Positions 44,405 to 52,789 of a stretch of DNA of 64,000 nucleotides are shown piece by piece; within the stretch, counting starts at the first letter, position 1; the number at the start of each line of letters is the position of its first letter. The notes beneath the pieces were generated by a model. The model was given only the letters and a program-made list of their open reading frames with translations, had not been told where the DNA came from and ran no database searches. Source of the stretch: Amycolatopsis taiwanensis DSM 45107 (GTDB taxonomy: Bacteria > Actinomycetota > Actinomycetes > Mycobacteriales > Pseudonocardiaceae); contig NZ_JAFB01000044.1 in NCBI RefSeq assembly GCF_000519205.1, positions 1 through 64,000 of the forward strand. Direction: 5' to 3'. The position numbers and the translations under genes were made by a program.

Positions 44405-45407
44405 TGTGCACACTCCCCGCGACGACGGCCTGGTCGTCCCACTGCAGCCGGTCGATCGCGTCGAGTATCCGGTCCACTGTGGGCAGTTGGTGCGCCTCGA
44501 GTTTGGGTGCCGGGTAAGGGATGTCGAGTCCGGTCACGCGCAGCACGGGCGCCTGCAGGTAGTGGAAGCACTGCTCGCTCACCCGGGCGGCGATCTCCGC
44601 GCCATAGCCGCAGAACCCGGCGGCTTCGTGCACCACCACGGCCCGGCCGGTGCGGCGTACGGACTCGGCGATCGTTTCGTCGTCGACCGGGGCCAGCGTG
44701 CGCAGGTCGATCACCTCGACGTCCCGGCCCTCGCCGGCCGCGGCCTCGGCGCTCTCCAGCGCCGTGGCCACCATCGGCCCGTACGCGATGAGCGTGACGT
44801 CGCTACCCGTTCGCCGGATCGCCGCACGGTCGAACGGGGTCTCGCGCCGGCTGAACGACACCGGTTCCTTGGCCCAGTACCGGCATTTCGGTTCGAGGAA
44901 CACGACCGGGTCCGGGGACTCGATGGCGTCCCGCAGCAGATCGTAGGCATCCTGTGCGGTGCCGGGGGTTACGACCTTCAGGCCGGCGGTGTGGGTGTAG
45001 TAGACCTCGCTGGAGTCGCAGTGGTGCTCCACCCCGCCGACACCGCCGGCGTACGGGATCCGGAGCACGATCGGCAGTTCGATCCGGCCGCGGGTGCGGT
45101 TGCGCAGCTTCGCCACGTGCGAGGTGATCTGCTCGAACGCCGGGTAGGCGAACGCGTCGAACTGCATCTCCACCACCGGCCGGAACCCGCCCATGGCCAG
45201 CCCGATCGCGTGCCCGACGATGCCGGACTCCGCCAGCGGCGTGTCGAAGCACCGCTCCTCGCCGAAGTCCCGGGTGAGTCCGTCGGTCACCCGGAACACC
45301 CCGCCGAGTGTGCCGACGTCCTCGCCGAACACCAGGACGTTGTCGTCCTCTTTGAGTGCGTCGCGCAGGGCCGCGTTGAGCGCCTGCGCCATCGTGATCG
45401 GCTCCAC
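44397..45407 (-). CDS. bkdB: Branched-chain 2-oxo acid dehydrogenase E1, beta subunit
   Basis: A 336-residue E1-beta: FGEDVGTLGGVFRVTDGL, ERCFDTPLAESGIVG, VVEMQFDAFAYPAFEQI, GGVGGVEHHCDSSEVYY and VVHEAAGFCGYGAEI. With E1-alpha it decarboxylates branched-chain 2-oxo acids on TPP. The start is GTG at 45407, one base after the E1-alpha stop. Branched-chain acyl-CoAs from this complex prime fatty acids and polyketides in actinomycetes. Confidence 0.92.
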   Translation of the reverse strand: MEPITMAQALNAALRDALKEDDNVLVFGEDVGTLGGVFRVTDGLTRDFGEERCFDTPLAESGIVGHAIGLAMGGFRPVVEMQFDAFAYPAFEQITSHVAKLRNRTRGRIELPIVLRIPYAGGVGGVEHHCDSSEVYYTHTAGLKVVTPGTAQDAYDLLRDAIESPDPVVFLEPKCRYWAKEPVSFSRRETPFDRAAIRRTGSDVTLIAYGPMVATALESAEAAAGEGRDVEVIDLRTLAPVDDETIAESVRRTGRAVVVHEAAGFCGYGAEIAARVSEQCFHYLQAPVLRVTGLDIPYPAPKLEAHQLPTVDRILDAIDRLQWDDQAVVAGSVHNA

Positions 45408-45408
45408 G

Positions 45409-46509
45409 TCAGGCCTCCTGCTCGGCGAGTTCGGCCCGCAGTTGCTCTCGCTGTGCGGTCAGGTGTCGGGACGGTTCCGCGTAGACGTGTTCGAAGAGTT
45501 CGAGCGGGTCCACGACGGGCTCGTCGTTCATGCGAGAGCGGAACCCAGCCGAGAACTCCTCCGCGGCGGCTACGTCGGCGGCTACGTCGGCGTCGGTCAG
45601 CACCCCACGGTCGCGCAGGTAACGCTCCAAACGGGACAGTGGGTCGGCCTTGCTCCACTGCTCCACTTCGGCCGCGTCGCGGTAGCGGGTCGCGTCGTCG
45701 GCGTTGGTATGCGCGTCCATCCGATAGGTATGGGCCTCGACCAAAAACGGACCGGCGCCGCCGCGCGCGTGCGCCACCGCGTGGTCGAGCACCGACAGCA
45801 CGGCGACGAGATCGTTGCCGTCGACCTGCTCCGAGGGGATGCCATAGCCGACGCCCTTGTACGCCAGCGCGGGCGCTGCGGTCTGCTTCTCCAGCGGCAC
45901 CGAGATCGCGAACCTGTTGTTCTGCACGAAGAACACCGCCGGCGCGCGGAACACGGCGGCGAAATTGAGTGCCTCGTGGAAATCGCCCTCACTGGTGCCA
46001 CCGTCCCCGACGAGTGCCAGCACCACCCGGTCCTCACGGCGCCGCCGGAACGCGTCCGCGAGCCCCGCCGCGTGCAGTGTCTGCGTGGCCAGCGGCGTGC
46101 ACTGCGGCGCGGTGCGGGTGGCCTGCGGGTCGTATCCGCAGTGCCACGTGCCGCGTAGCAACGCCATCAACTCCACCGGATCCAGGCCCCGCGCCACCAG
46201 CGCCATCGAGTCCCGGTAGGTCGGGAACAGCCAGTCGTCTTCGCGCAGCGCAAGGACCGCACCGATCTGGCACGCCTCTTGCCCCACCGCCGACGGGTAT
46301 ACCGCCAGCCGGCCCTGCTTGGTCAGCGCGGTCGCCTGGGTGTCGAACCGCCGGCCCAGCACCATCCGTCGGTAGGCGTCTCGCAGCCGATCCGCTGCGG
46401 GTTCGGCGTAACCCGCCGGCGGCGAACCCGCGCTGCCGTCCTCGGCGACGAACCGGATCGGCTCGGGGGAGGGGAGCAGTTCGGCGGGCGCACCTCGCTG
46501 AGCAGCCAT
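45409..46509 (-). CDS. bkdA: Branched-chain 2-oxo acid dehydrogenase E1, alpha subunit
   Basis: A 366-residue E1-alpha: YRRMVLGRRFDTQATALTKQ, TYRDSMALVARGLDP, the TPP motif VLALVGDGGTSEGDFHEALN (GDG..) and FFVQNNRFAISVP, then TYRMDAHTNADDATRYR. The ATG at 46509 is set by GAAAGG nine bases upstream. It is the first gene of the operon and is divergent from the Lrp-type regulator. Confidence 0.92.
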   Translation of the reverse strand: MAAQRGAPAELLPSPEPIRFVAEDGSAGSPPAGYAEPAADRLRDAYRRMVLGRRFDTQATALTKQGRLAVYPSAVGQEACQIGAVLALREDDWLFPTYRDSMALVARGLDPVELMALLRGTWHCGYDPQATRTAPQCTPLATQTLHAAGLADAFRRRREDRVVLALVGDGGTSEGDFHEALNFAAVFRAPAVFFVQNNRFAISVPLEKQTAAPALAYKGVGYGIPSEQVDGNDLVAVLSVLDHAVAHARGGAGPFLVEAHTYRMDAHTNADDATRYRDAAEVEQWSKADPLSRLERYLRDRGVLTDADVAADVAAAEEFSAGFRSRMNDEPVVDPLELFEHVYAEPSRHLTAQREQLRAELAEQEA

Positions 46510-46627
46510 CAGGAATCGCCTTTCCACATCCAGTTGGTGTGAAAATGCTGACTGGTGACGATCCTGTGTGCAAGAATCGACGAAAATGTGCGACAAATGG
46601 CCAAACTGAGGGGATCTGATCGGCACT
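46510..46627. promoter_or_regulatory. Divergent bkdA / bkdR promoter region
   Basis: A 118-base region between bkdA and the Lrp-type regulator. It has short AT-richer TGTG(T/C)G..-type repeats (TGTGTGCAAGAATCG and ATGTGCGACAAATGG), which could be Lrp contact sites. Shared control is inferred from the divergent arrangement. Confidence 0.5.
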
Positions 46628-47155
46628 ATGTCCAAAGCCGCCTCGTACCCGGACTCCGCGACTGGACAAACGGCAACCGCTCTCGACCGGGTCGATCACG
46701 CGATGCTGGCCCTGCTCACCGACGACGCCCGGATCTCCATCCGCGCACTGGCCGACCGGCTCAACATTTCCCGCGCCAACGCCTACGCACGACTGGATCG
46801 GCTCACCCGGGACGGCGTCATCACCGGCTTCAGCGCTCAGGTCGCCCCCCAGCGCGCCGGACTCGGCACCAGTGCCTACGTGACGCTCACCGTCGAGCAG
46901 ACCGCTTGGCGCGCGCTCAACGCTGCTCTGCGGAAGATCCCCTACATCGAGCACATCGCGCTCGTCGGCGGCGACTTCGACGTGCTGCTTCTGGTCCGCA
47001 CCCCCGACAACGCCACGTTGCGTGATGTCGTTCTCGAAAGCATCCAAGCAGTCGAGGGCGTCCGCGCCAGCCGCACTTGGCTCATCTTCGAAGAAACCAC
47101 CGGATCAGGAGCCCCCTGGCGGCAAGCCGCTGCCGAACCCGACCTCAACCACTGA
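46628..47155 (+). CDS. bkdR: Lrp/AsnC family regulator (BkdR-like)
   Basis: A 175-residue protein with an N-terminal HTH (DHAMLALLTDDARISIRALA then LNISRANAYARLDRLTRDGV) and the RAM ligand domain (ALVGGDFDVLLLVRTPD). Divergence from the bkd operon marks it as the BkdR type, which responds to branched-chain amino acids. The ATG at 46628 is the only sensible start. Confidence 0.88.
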   Translation: MSKAASYPDSATGQTATALDRVDHAMLALLTDDARISIRALADRLNISRANAYARLDRLTRDGVITGFSAQVAPQRAGLGTSAYVTLTVEQTAWRALNAALRKIPYIEHIALVGGDFDVLLLVRTPDNATLRDVVLESIQAVEGVRASRTWLIFEETTGSGAPWRQAAAEPDLNH

Positions 47156-47247
47156 CGCGCGACACTCGGCGATCCGCACGATGGCGCCCGGGGCAGGCCC
47201 CCGCGATCGCTTCGCCCGGCGGTTACCCGTCGGTACGATCGCTGTCC

Positions 47248-47949
47248 ATGACGATCAAGACGCTGCCTCCGGTGGCCCGTTGCGTGGCCGCTGCCTACGC
47301 GTTGCTTTGCCTGGCGCACATCGCGTTGTCCGACGGTGGCGTCCAGGTCGCGGGGTGGATCACCAAGCCCATGCTGATGCCGGTCCTGGCGGTGTTCACC
47401 TGGCTGGTCGGCCGCGCTGCCGTGGAACGTCCGGCCCTGCGTCTGCCCCTGGCGGGCATCCTGTTCGGCGGCGCCGGCGATACCGCCCTGATGGGGGAGG
47501 GGATCTGGTTCATCGTCGGCATGGGCTGCTTCGCCATCGGGCACCTGTGCTACCTGGCCGCGATGCGTCAGCGCGGCGCGCACCGGGGCGTCCGGCGTGC
47601 CACGGTCGCCGGCTACGCGGTCGTCTGGGTCGTGCTGCTGGTGCTGACCTGGTCGGGGCTCGGCGACCTGTTGGTCCCGGTGATCGCCTACAGCCTGCTG
47701 CTGGTCACCATGGCGGTCGTCGCCTCCGGCCTGCCCCGGCCCGGCGCAATCGGCGGCGCGCTGTTCGTGATCTCGGACGGTTTCATAGCCCTGAGTCTGG
47801 CGAACGTGCAGCTGTTCCCGCACCAATCGTGGATCGTCATGCCCACCTATGTCGTCGCGCAGTTCCTGCTCGCGGTGGCTCTGCTGGGTGGCCTGCCCTC
47901 CCGCGAGGCCACACGGTCGACTTCGGCACCCTCCACGACCGCGCCGTGA
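47248..47949 (+). CDS. YhhN family membrane protein (lysoplasmalogenase-like)
   Basis: A 233-residue polytopic protein with about eight membrane segments. YhhN/TMEM86 signatures: ITKPMLMPVLAVF (segment 2), GILFGGAGDTALM (with the conserved Asp), FAIGHLCYL and ALFVISDGFIALS. Family members hydrolyse the vinyl ether bond of lysoplasmalogens; the bacterial substrate is uncertain. The start at 47248 follows an upstream untranslated stretch of about 90 bases. Confidence 0.82.
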   Translation: MTIKTLPPVARCVAAAYALLCLAHIALSDGGVQVAGWITKPMLMPVLAVFTWLVGRAAVERPALRLPLAGILFGGAGDTALMGEGIWFIVGMGCFAIGHLCYLAAMRQRGAHRGVRRATVAGYAVVWVVLLVLTWSGLGDLLVPVIAYSLLLVTMAVVASGLPRPGAIGGALFVISDGFIALSLANVQLFPHQSWIVMPTYVVAQFLLAVALLGGLPSREATRSTSAPSTTAP

Positions 47950-47969
47950 CCAGCCACGAGCGGGACTCG

Positions 47970-48134
47970 ATGACGCACGAGCGGGTGGTACTGGACAGTT
48001 CGGAGCGGAACGAGGATGGCGAGTGCCCGGTCGTTGCGTGGGATCCGGGTGCGGAAGCCCGTGGCGGTGCAGAGCGGCTCGGCGACGACTTCGGCACTTA
48101 CGCATTGCGTCGCTGCCAGATCGGGCTCAGTTGA
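47970..48134 (+). CDS. Small protein, possible remnant of a SUKH-type gene
   Basis: A 54-residue frame (THERVVLDSSERNEDGECPV, then VAWDPG, then RLGDDFGTYALRRCQIGLS). The WDPG and DFGTYALRR parts resemble C-terminal ends of SMI1/KNR4 proteins, so it may be a truncated gene. There is no good ribosome site. Composition is protein-like, but the function is unknown. Confidence 0.35.
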   Translation: MTHERVVLDSSERNEDGECPVVAWDPGAEARGGAERLGDDFGTYALRRCQIGLS

Positions 48135-48193
48135 ACCGAGACTTGCGGCGTAGGGCGCCGCTGCTTGGTCTCAACGGACCAGGCATGGCCGGC

Positions 48194-48208
48194 TACGACA
48201 ATGCCGTA
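48194..48208. promoter_or_regulatory. BlaI-type operator candidate
   Basis: TACGACAATGCCGTA, a 15-base imperfect palindrome of the TACnACA..TGTnGTA kind recognised by BlaI/MecI repressors, 14 bases before the blaI-like start. Autoregulation is inferred. Confidence 0.5.
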
Positions 48209-48221
48209 GTAGTGTTCGGGC

Positions 48222-48590
48222 ATGGGGCGATCGGAGCGTGGAGCTGTCCTCGGCCCGCTGGAGTCCGAGGTCATGAACGTGCTCTGGCAGGCGAGTTCGG
48301 CCATGTCGGTGCGCGAGGTGCTGACCGAGCTGAACCGGCAACGGGATTCGCCGCTCGCCTACACCACCGTGATGACGGTGCTGTCGCGGCTGGCCGAACG
48401 CGATGTCGCGCTGCGGGAACGGGCCGGTCGCGGGTATGCGTACCGGCCCGCGGCAGGCAGTCCCGCCGAGATCGCGGTCCGGCGACTGCTGGCGGACTAC
48501 GGCGACGCGGCGCTGGTCTCGTTCGTGGACCACGTCAGCGACGACGAACAACTGCAGGCGAGGCTGCGTCGCTTGGTGGATGGGCGATGA
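48222..48590 (+). CDS. BlaI/MecI family transcriptional repressor
   Basis: A 122-residue winged-helix protein: LGPLESEVMNVLWQASSAMS, VREVLTEL, LAYTTVMTVLSRLAERD (recognition helix) and a C-terminal dimerisation part. In the BlaI/BlaR1 and MecI/MecR1 pairs the repressor is cleaved after a membrane metallopeptidase senses a cell-wall drug. The stop overlaps the start of the M56 peptidase gene. A BlaI-type operator lies just upstream. Confidence 0.88.
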   Translation: MGRSERGAVLGPLESEVMNVLWQASSAMSVREVLTELNRQRDSPLAYTTVMTVLSRLAERDVALRERAGRGYAYRPAAGSPAEIAVRRLLADYGDAALVSFVDHVSDDEQLQARLRRLVDGR

Positions 48591-49432
48591 ACCGCCCGCT
48601 GGTGGCTCTGGTAGTGGCGGCGGTCGCGACGTATCCGGCGCTCGGGCTCGGCTGGTGTGTGGCCATGCTGCTCACCTTCGATCCGGATGCGTGGGCTTCC
48701 GGCGTCGCCGGGCACCCGGGCGTCCTGGCATCGATCGGGTTGGTCGTGATCGGGGCGTCGGCCATCGTCAACGCGATCCGCACGGCCGTGTCCGGCCTCC
48801 GGCAGACCCGACGTTTCCACGCCTGGGTCGCCGCCAGGGAGGCGCCTCTGCCCGCCCCTCTCGCCGAGCTGTGGCACGAGTTCGGCCCGCGCTACCGAAT
48901 CCGGCTTGTGAACACGCAAGAGCAGGTGGTCGTGACCACCGGGCTTCTGCGGCCGACGGTTGTGCTCAGCGTCGGCCTGGTCGAAACGCTGAGCCGCGCG
49001 GAGCTTCGCGCGGTTCTCGCCCACGAACATTCCCATGCACGCCGCAGAGACCCACTGCTTGTACTGCTGGGCAGCGTCCTCGCCGCCCATCTGTGGTTCC
49101 TACCGGTGGCCCGGGACCTGCGATCGCGCGCCGCACGCGAACACGAACTGGCAGCCGACCGTCATGCCGCTACGCGCTGCGGACGCCAGGCCCTGGCAGG
49201 AGCCCTGCTCCGCGTGATCACTCAGCCAACGCCGGCTCATGGGGCCGCAGCGCCGTTCGCGGGCGCCGACCTCCTCGACGCGCGCATCACGCAACTCGAG
49301 TCGGGGCGGCCGCCTCGTCCCACCCCGGTACCGCGGCTGCGATCGGCGTTGACCGCTGCGGGAGCACTGGCGTTCACCGCTGCCGTGGCCGGCACATGGC
49401 TGCTCATGCTGACCAACTGTCCCGCGATGTGA
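48587..49432 (+). CDS. M56 family membrane metallopeptidase (BlaR1-like, no sensor domain)
   Basis: A 281-residue membrane protein with about four membrane segments and the zinc motif LAHEHSHARRRD (HExxH) facing the cytoplasm, then REHELAADRHA (third ligand region). It lacks the C-terminal penicillin-binding sensor domain of BlaR1, so what it senses is unclear. The ATG overlaps the BlaI stop (ATGA), giving a coupled two-gene unit common in actinobacteria. Confidence 0.85.
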   Translation: MNRPLVALVVAAVATYPALGLGWCVAMLLTFDPDAWASGVAGHPGVLASIGLVVIGASAIVNAIRTAVSGLRQTRRFHAWVAAREAPLPAPLAELWHEFGPRYRIRLVNTQEQVVVTTGLLRPTVVLSVGLVETLSRAELRAVLAHEHSHARRRDPLLVLLGSVLAAHLWFLPVARDLRSRAAREHELAADRHAATRCGRQALAGALLRVITQPTPAHGAAAPFAGADLLDARITQLESGRPPRPTPVPRLRSALTAAGALAFTAAVAGTWLLMLTNCPAM

Positions 49433-49447
49433 GCCGGATCGTGCCGA

Positions 49448-50077
49448 TCAGGCCGCTGGTTTGCGGGCGACGAGCCTCTCGACGATCCCCAGCTTGAAAC
49501 GATCGTGCTGCTCGATGCTGAACCCGACGGCCTGCACGTGCTTGATGGGACGACGACGGAAGTTCTCCCCACCCACCCGGATCGTGACGACTTCCAGCAG
49601 CCGCTGCACAACCCGAGCCGCCCACGACGTGCTCACCACGTGGTCGGCCAAGAGCAACCGCCCGCCCGGTCGCAGAACCCGCTTCATCTCCCCGACGGCC
49701 ACCCGGTCGTCTGGAATCGCACACAGGGAGAACGTGCAGACCACCGTGTCGAACGAGGCATCCGGGAACTCGAGCCGCTGGGCATCGCCAATGCTCAGCG
49801 CCACCTCGCGACCCGTCTCTTCCGCGCGACGGCGTGCATGGTCCAGCATGCCTGGACTCAGGTCCACCCCGGTGAGTCGTACGTCATCGGAGTACAAGCC
49901 GAGGTTCAGCCCGGTACCGATGGCAACTTCGAGGACGTCGCCTTCGGCTTGCCCGCACAACCACTTCCTGGTGTCACCGAAGAATTTCCGATCTATGAAC
50001 CCCATCTGGCGGTCATATCCGCCGGAGTGCCGATCCCAATAACGCCGCAGCCGCTCGAGGTTCGCGTTGGCCGCCAT
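49448..50077 (-). CDS. Class I SAM-dependent methyltransferase (UbiE-like)
   Basis: A 209-residue methyltransferase: motif I VLEVAIGTGLNLGLY, acidic loop LTGVDLSPGMLDHARRRAEE, motif post-I IGDAQRLEFPDASFDTVVC and the MKRVLRPGGRLLLADHV strand. The overall look is that of UbiE/MenG-type or lipid methyltransferases, but the substrate cannot be fixed. The start at 50077 is chosen for GGAG seven bases upstream. It is not adjacent to the men-like operon. Confidence 0.82.
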   Translation of the reverse strand: MAANANLERLRRYWDRHSGGYDRQMGFIDRKFFGDTRKWLCGQAEGDVLEVAIGTGLNLGLYSDDVRLTGVDLSPGMLDHARRRAEETGREVALSIGDAQRLEFPDASFDTVVCTFSLCAIPDDRVAVGEMKRVLRPGGRLLLADHVVSTSWAARVVQRLLEVVTIRVGGENFRRRPIKHVQAVGFSIEQHDRFKLGIVERLVARKPAA

Positions 50078-50323
50078 AACAGACTCCATCCCTGTCGCAC
50101 ATGAGCACCGCACTCACACCGCCAACCTACTACGTTCCAGTAGTAGCGACAACTGTCAGGCGACCGGGACGACGCGCTACCGACGCCGCGAAGAGACGCT
50201 GAGACCGTTCGCGCGGGACGCAATCGCCGCCGAACATTCCACAGTGGACATGGCCCAGTGCTCGATGGCGGCATCTGCCTGGTGTGCATTCCCAAGCACA
50301 CGCCCGCAGCCTCTGCCCGGGCC

Positions 50324-50812
50324 TCAGTCGGCCACCTGATCGGATTCACGGTAGTACTCGCGCATGAGACGGGTCGCCCATTCCGGTTGCCGGACCGGAT
50401 CGGTGGGCGCGAATTCGACCAAGTACGGCTTGATGTCCAGCACGGGGGTGCCGTCCAACGCGTCCAGGTCGGCCACCTGCAGGTCGCGTCCATCGACGGC
50501 CAGCAGCCGGCACACCGAGACACCGAGCCGGTTGGGCCGGTACGGCCCGCGGTGCGCGAAGACGCCCACGAGCGGGCCATCGGGATTCTTGCGTGGAGGA
50601 CGCGGCCGGCTTTGCACGTCCTCGTCGCCGATCCGGTCGAACTGGAAGACGATCTCCAGGTGGGAGAACTCCGATAAACCTTGCAGGGCCGACGGTTCGA
50701 AGCGGTCCGCCAGCCGGATGACGGCCTTGGTGTCGTACCAGTTGTCCTCGTACATCTCCGGCCGCCCGCCCAGGACGCGGGCGACGGGGCTCAGGATGAT
50801 GCCGTCCGTCAT
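50324..50812 (-). CDS. TsaA/TrmO-like domain protein (tRNA methyltransferase family)
   Basis: A 162-residue protein of the TsaA-like (UPF0066) family: LQGLSEFSHLEIVFQFDRI, VGVFAHRGPYRPNRLGVSVC (the family's RxPxRPN-type SAM motif) and LDALDGTPVLDIKPYLVEF. E. coli TrmO N6-methylates t6A37 in tRNA-Thr. The ATG overlaps the stop of the TetR gene upstream, so the two are cotranslated, which is an unusual pairing. Confidence 0.85.
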   Translation of the reverse strand: MTDGIILSPVARVLGGRPEMYEDNWYDTKAVIRLADRFEPSALQGLSEFSHLEIVFQFDRIGDEDVQSRPRPPRKNPDGPLVGVFAHRGPYRPNRLGVSVCRLLAVDGRDLQVADLDALDGTPVLDIKPYLVEFAPTDPVRQPEWATRLMREYYRESDQVAD

Positions 50813-51453
50813 GAGTCACCTCGCATGGAGCAGAGCTGGGCACAGAGGGTGTCGCCGACCCATTGCTCCCAGCGCTCGCGCGTCCACCCGCGCTCGCGGA
50901 CGAACAACAGGTACAAATCGGGGCTGAGCAGGCCGTAGAGCAGGTCGCTGGCCTCTTCCACGGACACCTCGGCCCGCGCCCCGGGCTTGGCGGCAAGTGC
51001 CTTGGCCGCGCCCTGCTGGACGACGTATCGGGGATCGACGTCATGCGGCCACAGCGCAGCGACCTCGGGGTCGCTCGCGGCCGCCGCCTCCAAGACCCGG
51101 CCGATCGGTGCGACGCGTTCCAGGACCGAAGTCGTGCCGGCGACGTAGGCGCGCAGCATGTCCTGGGCGGTGTCGGCGGCCAACGCGGCGGTGTACCACG
51201 GCCGCTCCATCGTGGCCACCGGCTCGTCATCACCCGCGATCGTGACGTCGACCAGTTCCTTGAGCAGGGTGCGTTTGTTGCCGAAGACGAAGTAGATCGT
51301 CTGCACCGCTACGCCGGCCTTGTCGGCGACATCCTGCAGGTTTGTCGCACCGTAGCCGTCCCGGACGAACTGCTCCAGTGCCGCCGCGAGGATGCGCTGA
51401 CGCGTCTCCTTGGCCTTCTGCGCTCGTTTGCTCGTCCTCTTGACATCGCTCAT
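50809..51453 (-). CDS. TetR family transcriptional regulator
   Basis: A 214-residue regulator with the TetR HTH near the N-terminus: RQRILAAALEQFVRDGYGAT then LQDVADKAGVAVQTIYFVFG (recognition helix) and NKRTLLKELVDV. The C-terminal ligand domain is not assignable. It is divergent from the ABM-like gene and ABC exporter operon across a 61-base gap that carries an inverted repeat, and so probably represses that operon and itself. Confidence 0.88.
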   Translation of the reverse strand: MSDVKRTSKRAQKAKETRQRILAAALEQFVRDGYGATNLQDVADKAGVAVQTIYFVFGNKRTLLKELVDVTIAGDDEPVATMERPWYTAALAADTAQDMLRAYVAGTTSVLERVAPIGRVLEAAAASDPEVAALWPHDVDPRYVVQQGAAKALAAKPGARAEVSVEEASDLLYGLLSPDLYLLFVRERGWTRERWEQWVGDTLCAQLCSMRGDS

Positions 51454-51467
51454 GGCCAGAGTATATC

Positions 51468-51499
51468 TCTAGAGTCGTTAACTAGAAGTCAACTCTAGA
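51468..51499. promoter_or_regulatory. TetR operator candidate
   Basis: TCTAGAGT (51468-51475) and ACTCTAGA (51492-51499) form a perfect 8-base inverted repeat with a 16-base spacer, centred in the gap between the tetR-like gene and the divergent exporter operon. The spacing suits TetR dimers binding over two turns. Confidence 0.6.
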
Positions 51500-51514
51500 A
51501 ATGAGGTCTAGTCG

Positions 51515-51805
51515 ATGTCGGTAATCAGCGTCACTCGCTTCCAGGCCGATCCCGCCGACGCCGAGCAGGTTCAGGCCCGGCACGCCGCCCTGGTCACCGC
51601 GATCAGAGCCACCCTGCCCGGCCTCACCGAGGCACGCCTCGGCCGGTTGAACGACGAGACGTGGGTCGGTGTCTGGCGCTGGGATTCGGCCGCCAGCCTC
51701 CAGGCGGCACGCCAGTCCGCGCCCGGCACTCCCGCGGCGGTCGCGGCGTTCGAGGTGGCCCGCGACGTCACGGCGGAGGACATCGAGGTCCTGGCCGAGA
51801 TCTGA
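51515..51805 (+). CDS. Small ABM-fold (antibiotic biosynthesis monooxygenase-like) protein
   Basis: A 96-residue single-domain protein (SVISVTRFQADPADAEQVQA then RHAALVTAIRATLPGLTEAR and WVGVWRWDSAASLQAARQ) with the ferredoxin-like pattern of ABM-domain proteins. The fold serves as a cofactor-free oxygenase or just as a small dimer, so the function is open. It is the first gene behind the TetR operator and is followed by a hairpin before the ABC genes. Confidence 0.65.
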   Translation: MSVISVTRFQADPADAEQVQARHAALVTAIRATLPGLTEARLGRLNDETWVGVWRWDSAASLQAARQSAPGTPAAVAAFEVARDVTAEDIEVLAEI

Positions 51806-51811
51806 CCGCTT

Positions 51812-51840
51812 GTCCCGGCCCCGGAACCCGGGGCCGGGAC
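51812..51840 (+). terminator. Intercistronic GC hairpin
   Basis: Perfect 13-base arms, GTCCCGGCCCCGG (51812-51824) and its complement (51828-51840), with a 3-base loop. No T-run follows. It may end part of the transcription after the ABM-like gene and lower expression of the ABC genes, or stabilise mRNA. Confidence 0.5.
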
Positions 51841-51865
51841 CCCTCTCCCCAGTCAAGGAAATGAC

Positions 51866-52789
51866 ATGATCGAAATTGACGCGTTGACCAAGGTGTACGG
51901 CTCGGCGCAGGTCCGGGCGGTCGACGAGGTGTCGCTGACCGTCCCCGCCGGATCGGTCTTCGGCTTCCTGGGCCCCAACGGGGCCGGCAAGACCACCACC
52001 ATCAAGATGCTGGCCGGGCTGCTGACCCCCACCTCCGGTCAGGTCCGGCTGGGCGGCTTCGACGTGGTCCGGCAGCGCTCAGCCGCGATGACGCAGTTCG
52101 GGGCCGTGCTGGAGGGTTCCCGCAATGTCTATTGGAGCCTGTCGGCCTGGCAGAACCTGATGTACTTCGGCCGGCTCAAGGGCATGCGCAAGGCCCAGGT
52201 CTCGGAGCGCGCCAAGGTTCTGCTGACCGATCTGGAGCTGTGGGACCGCCGCGACGACAAGGTGGGCGGCTTCTCGCGCGGCATGCAGCAGAAGGTCGCG
52301 ATCGCCGTCGCTCTCATCGCCGGCCCGCCGATCGTGCTGCTCGACGAGCCGACCCTCGGCCTCGACGTCGAGGCCACCCGGACCGTCAAGAACTGGATCA
52401 CCGAGCAGGCCCGCGAACTGGGCACCACCATCCTGATCACCACACACCAACTCGACGTGGCCCAGGAACTATGCGACCGAGTGGCCGTCATGCGCAAAGG
52501 GCGGCTCGTCGCCGACCTGCCCACGCAAGAACTGCTGGCCGACTTCCGCGAACGGGACCGGTACGAGATCCGCGTCGAAGGAACGGCGCCACCCGGATTC
52601 GACGACGCCGTCACACGCGACGGCGTCACCACGATCAGCGTGCGGGTGAGCGACGGCCCGCGCGAGGTGTACGACGTGATCGAGCGCCTACGCGCGCAGG
52701 GGGCCGTCCTGGAGTCGCTGACCCAGGTACAGCCCGACCTGGAGGATGTGTTCCTTGCCCTGGTGAACGAGGCGCCCCATGCTGCTTAA
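51866..52789 (+). CDS. ABC exporter ATP-binding protein (DrrA-like)
   Basis: A 307-residue ABC ATPase: Walker A FLGPNGAGKTTTIKML, the signature VGGFSRGMQQKVAIAVAL, Walker B IVLLDEPTLGLDVEATR and the switch ILITTHQLDVAQELC. The C-terminal 80 residues are an extension of the kind seen in drug and antibiotic exporters. Its 3' end overlaps the first permease gene by 11 bases. Confidence 0.9.
   Translation: MIEIDALTKVYGSAQVRAVDEVSLTVPAGSVFGFLGPNGAGKTTTIKMLAGLLTPTSGQVRLGGFDVVRQRSAAMTQFGAVLEGSRNVYWSLSAWQNLMYFGRLKGMRKAQVSERAKVLLTDLELWDRRDDKVGGFSRGMQQKVAIAVALIAGPPIVLLDEPTLGLDVEATRTVKNWITEQARELGTTILITTHQLDVAQELCDRVAVMRKGRLVADLPTQELLADFRERDRYEIRVEGTAPPGFDDAVTRDGVTTISVRVSDGPREVYDVIERLRAQGAVLESLTQVQPDLEDVFLALVNEAPHAA

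Noticed and set aside
44121-45968. A 615-codon open frame on the plus strand
   Set aside because: Lies fully opposite bkdC and bkdB, which carry clear family motifs. Composition is antisense-like.
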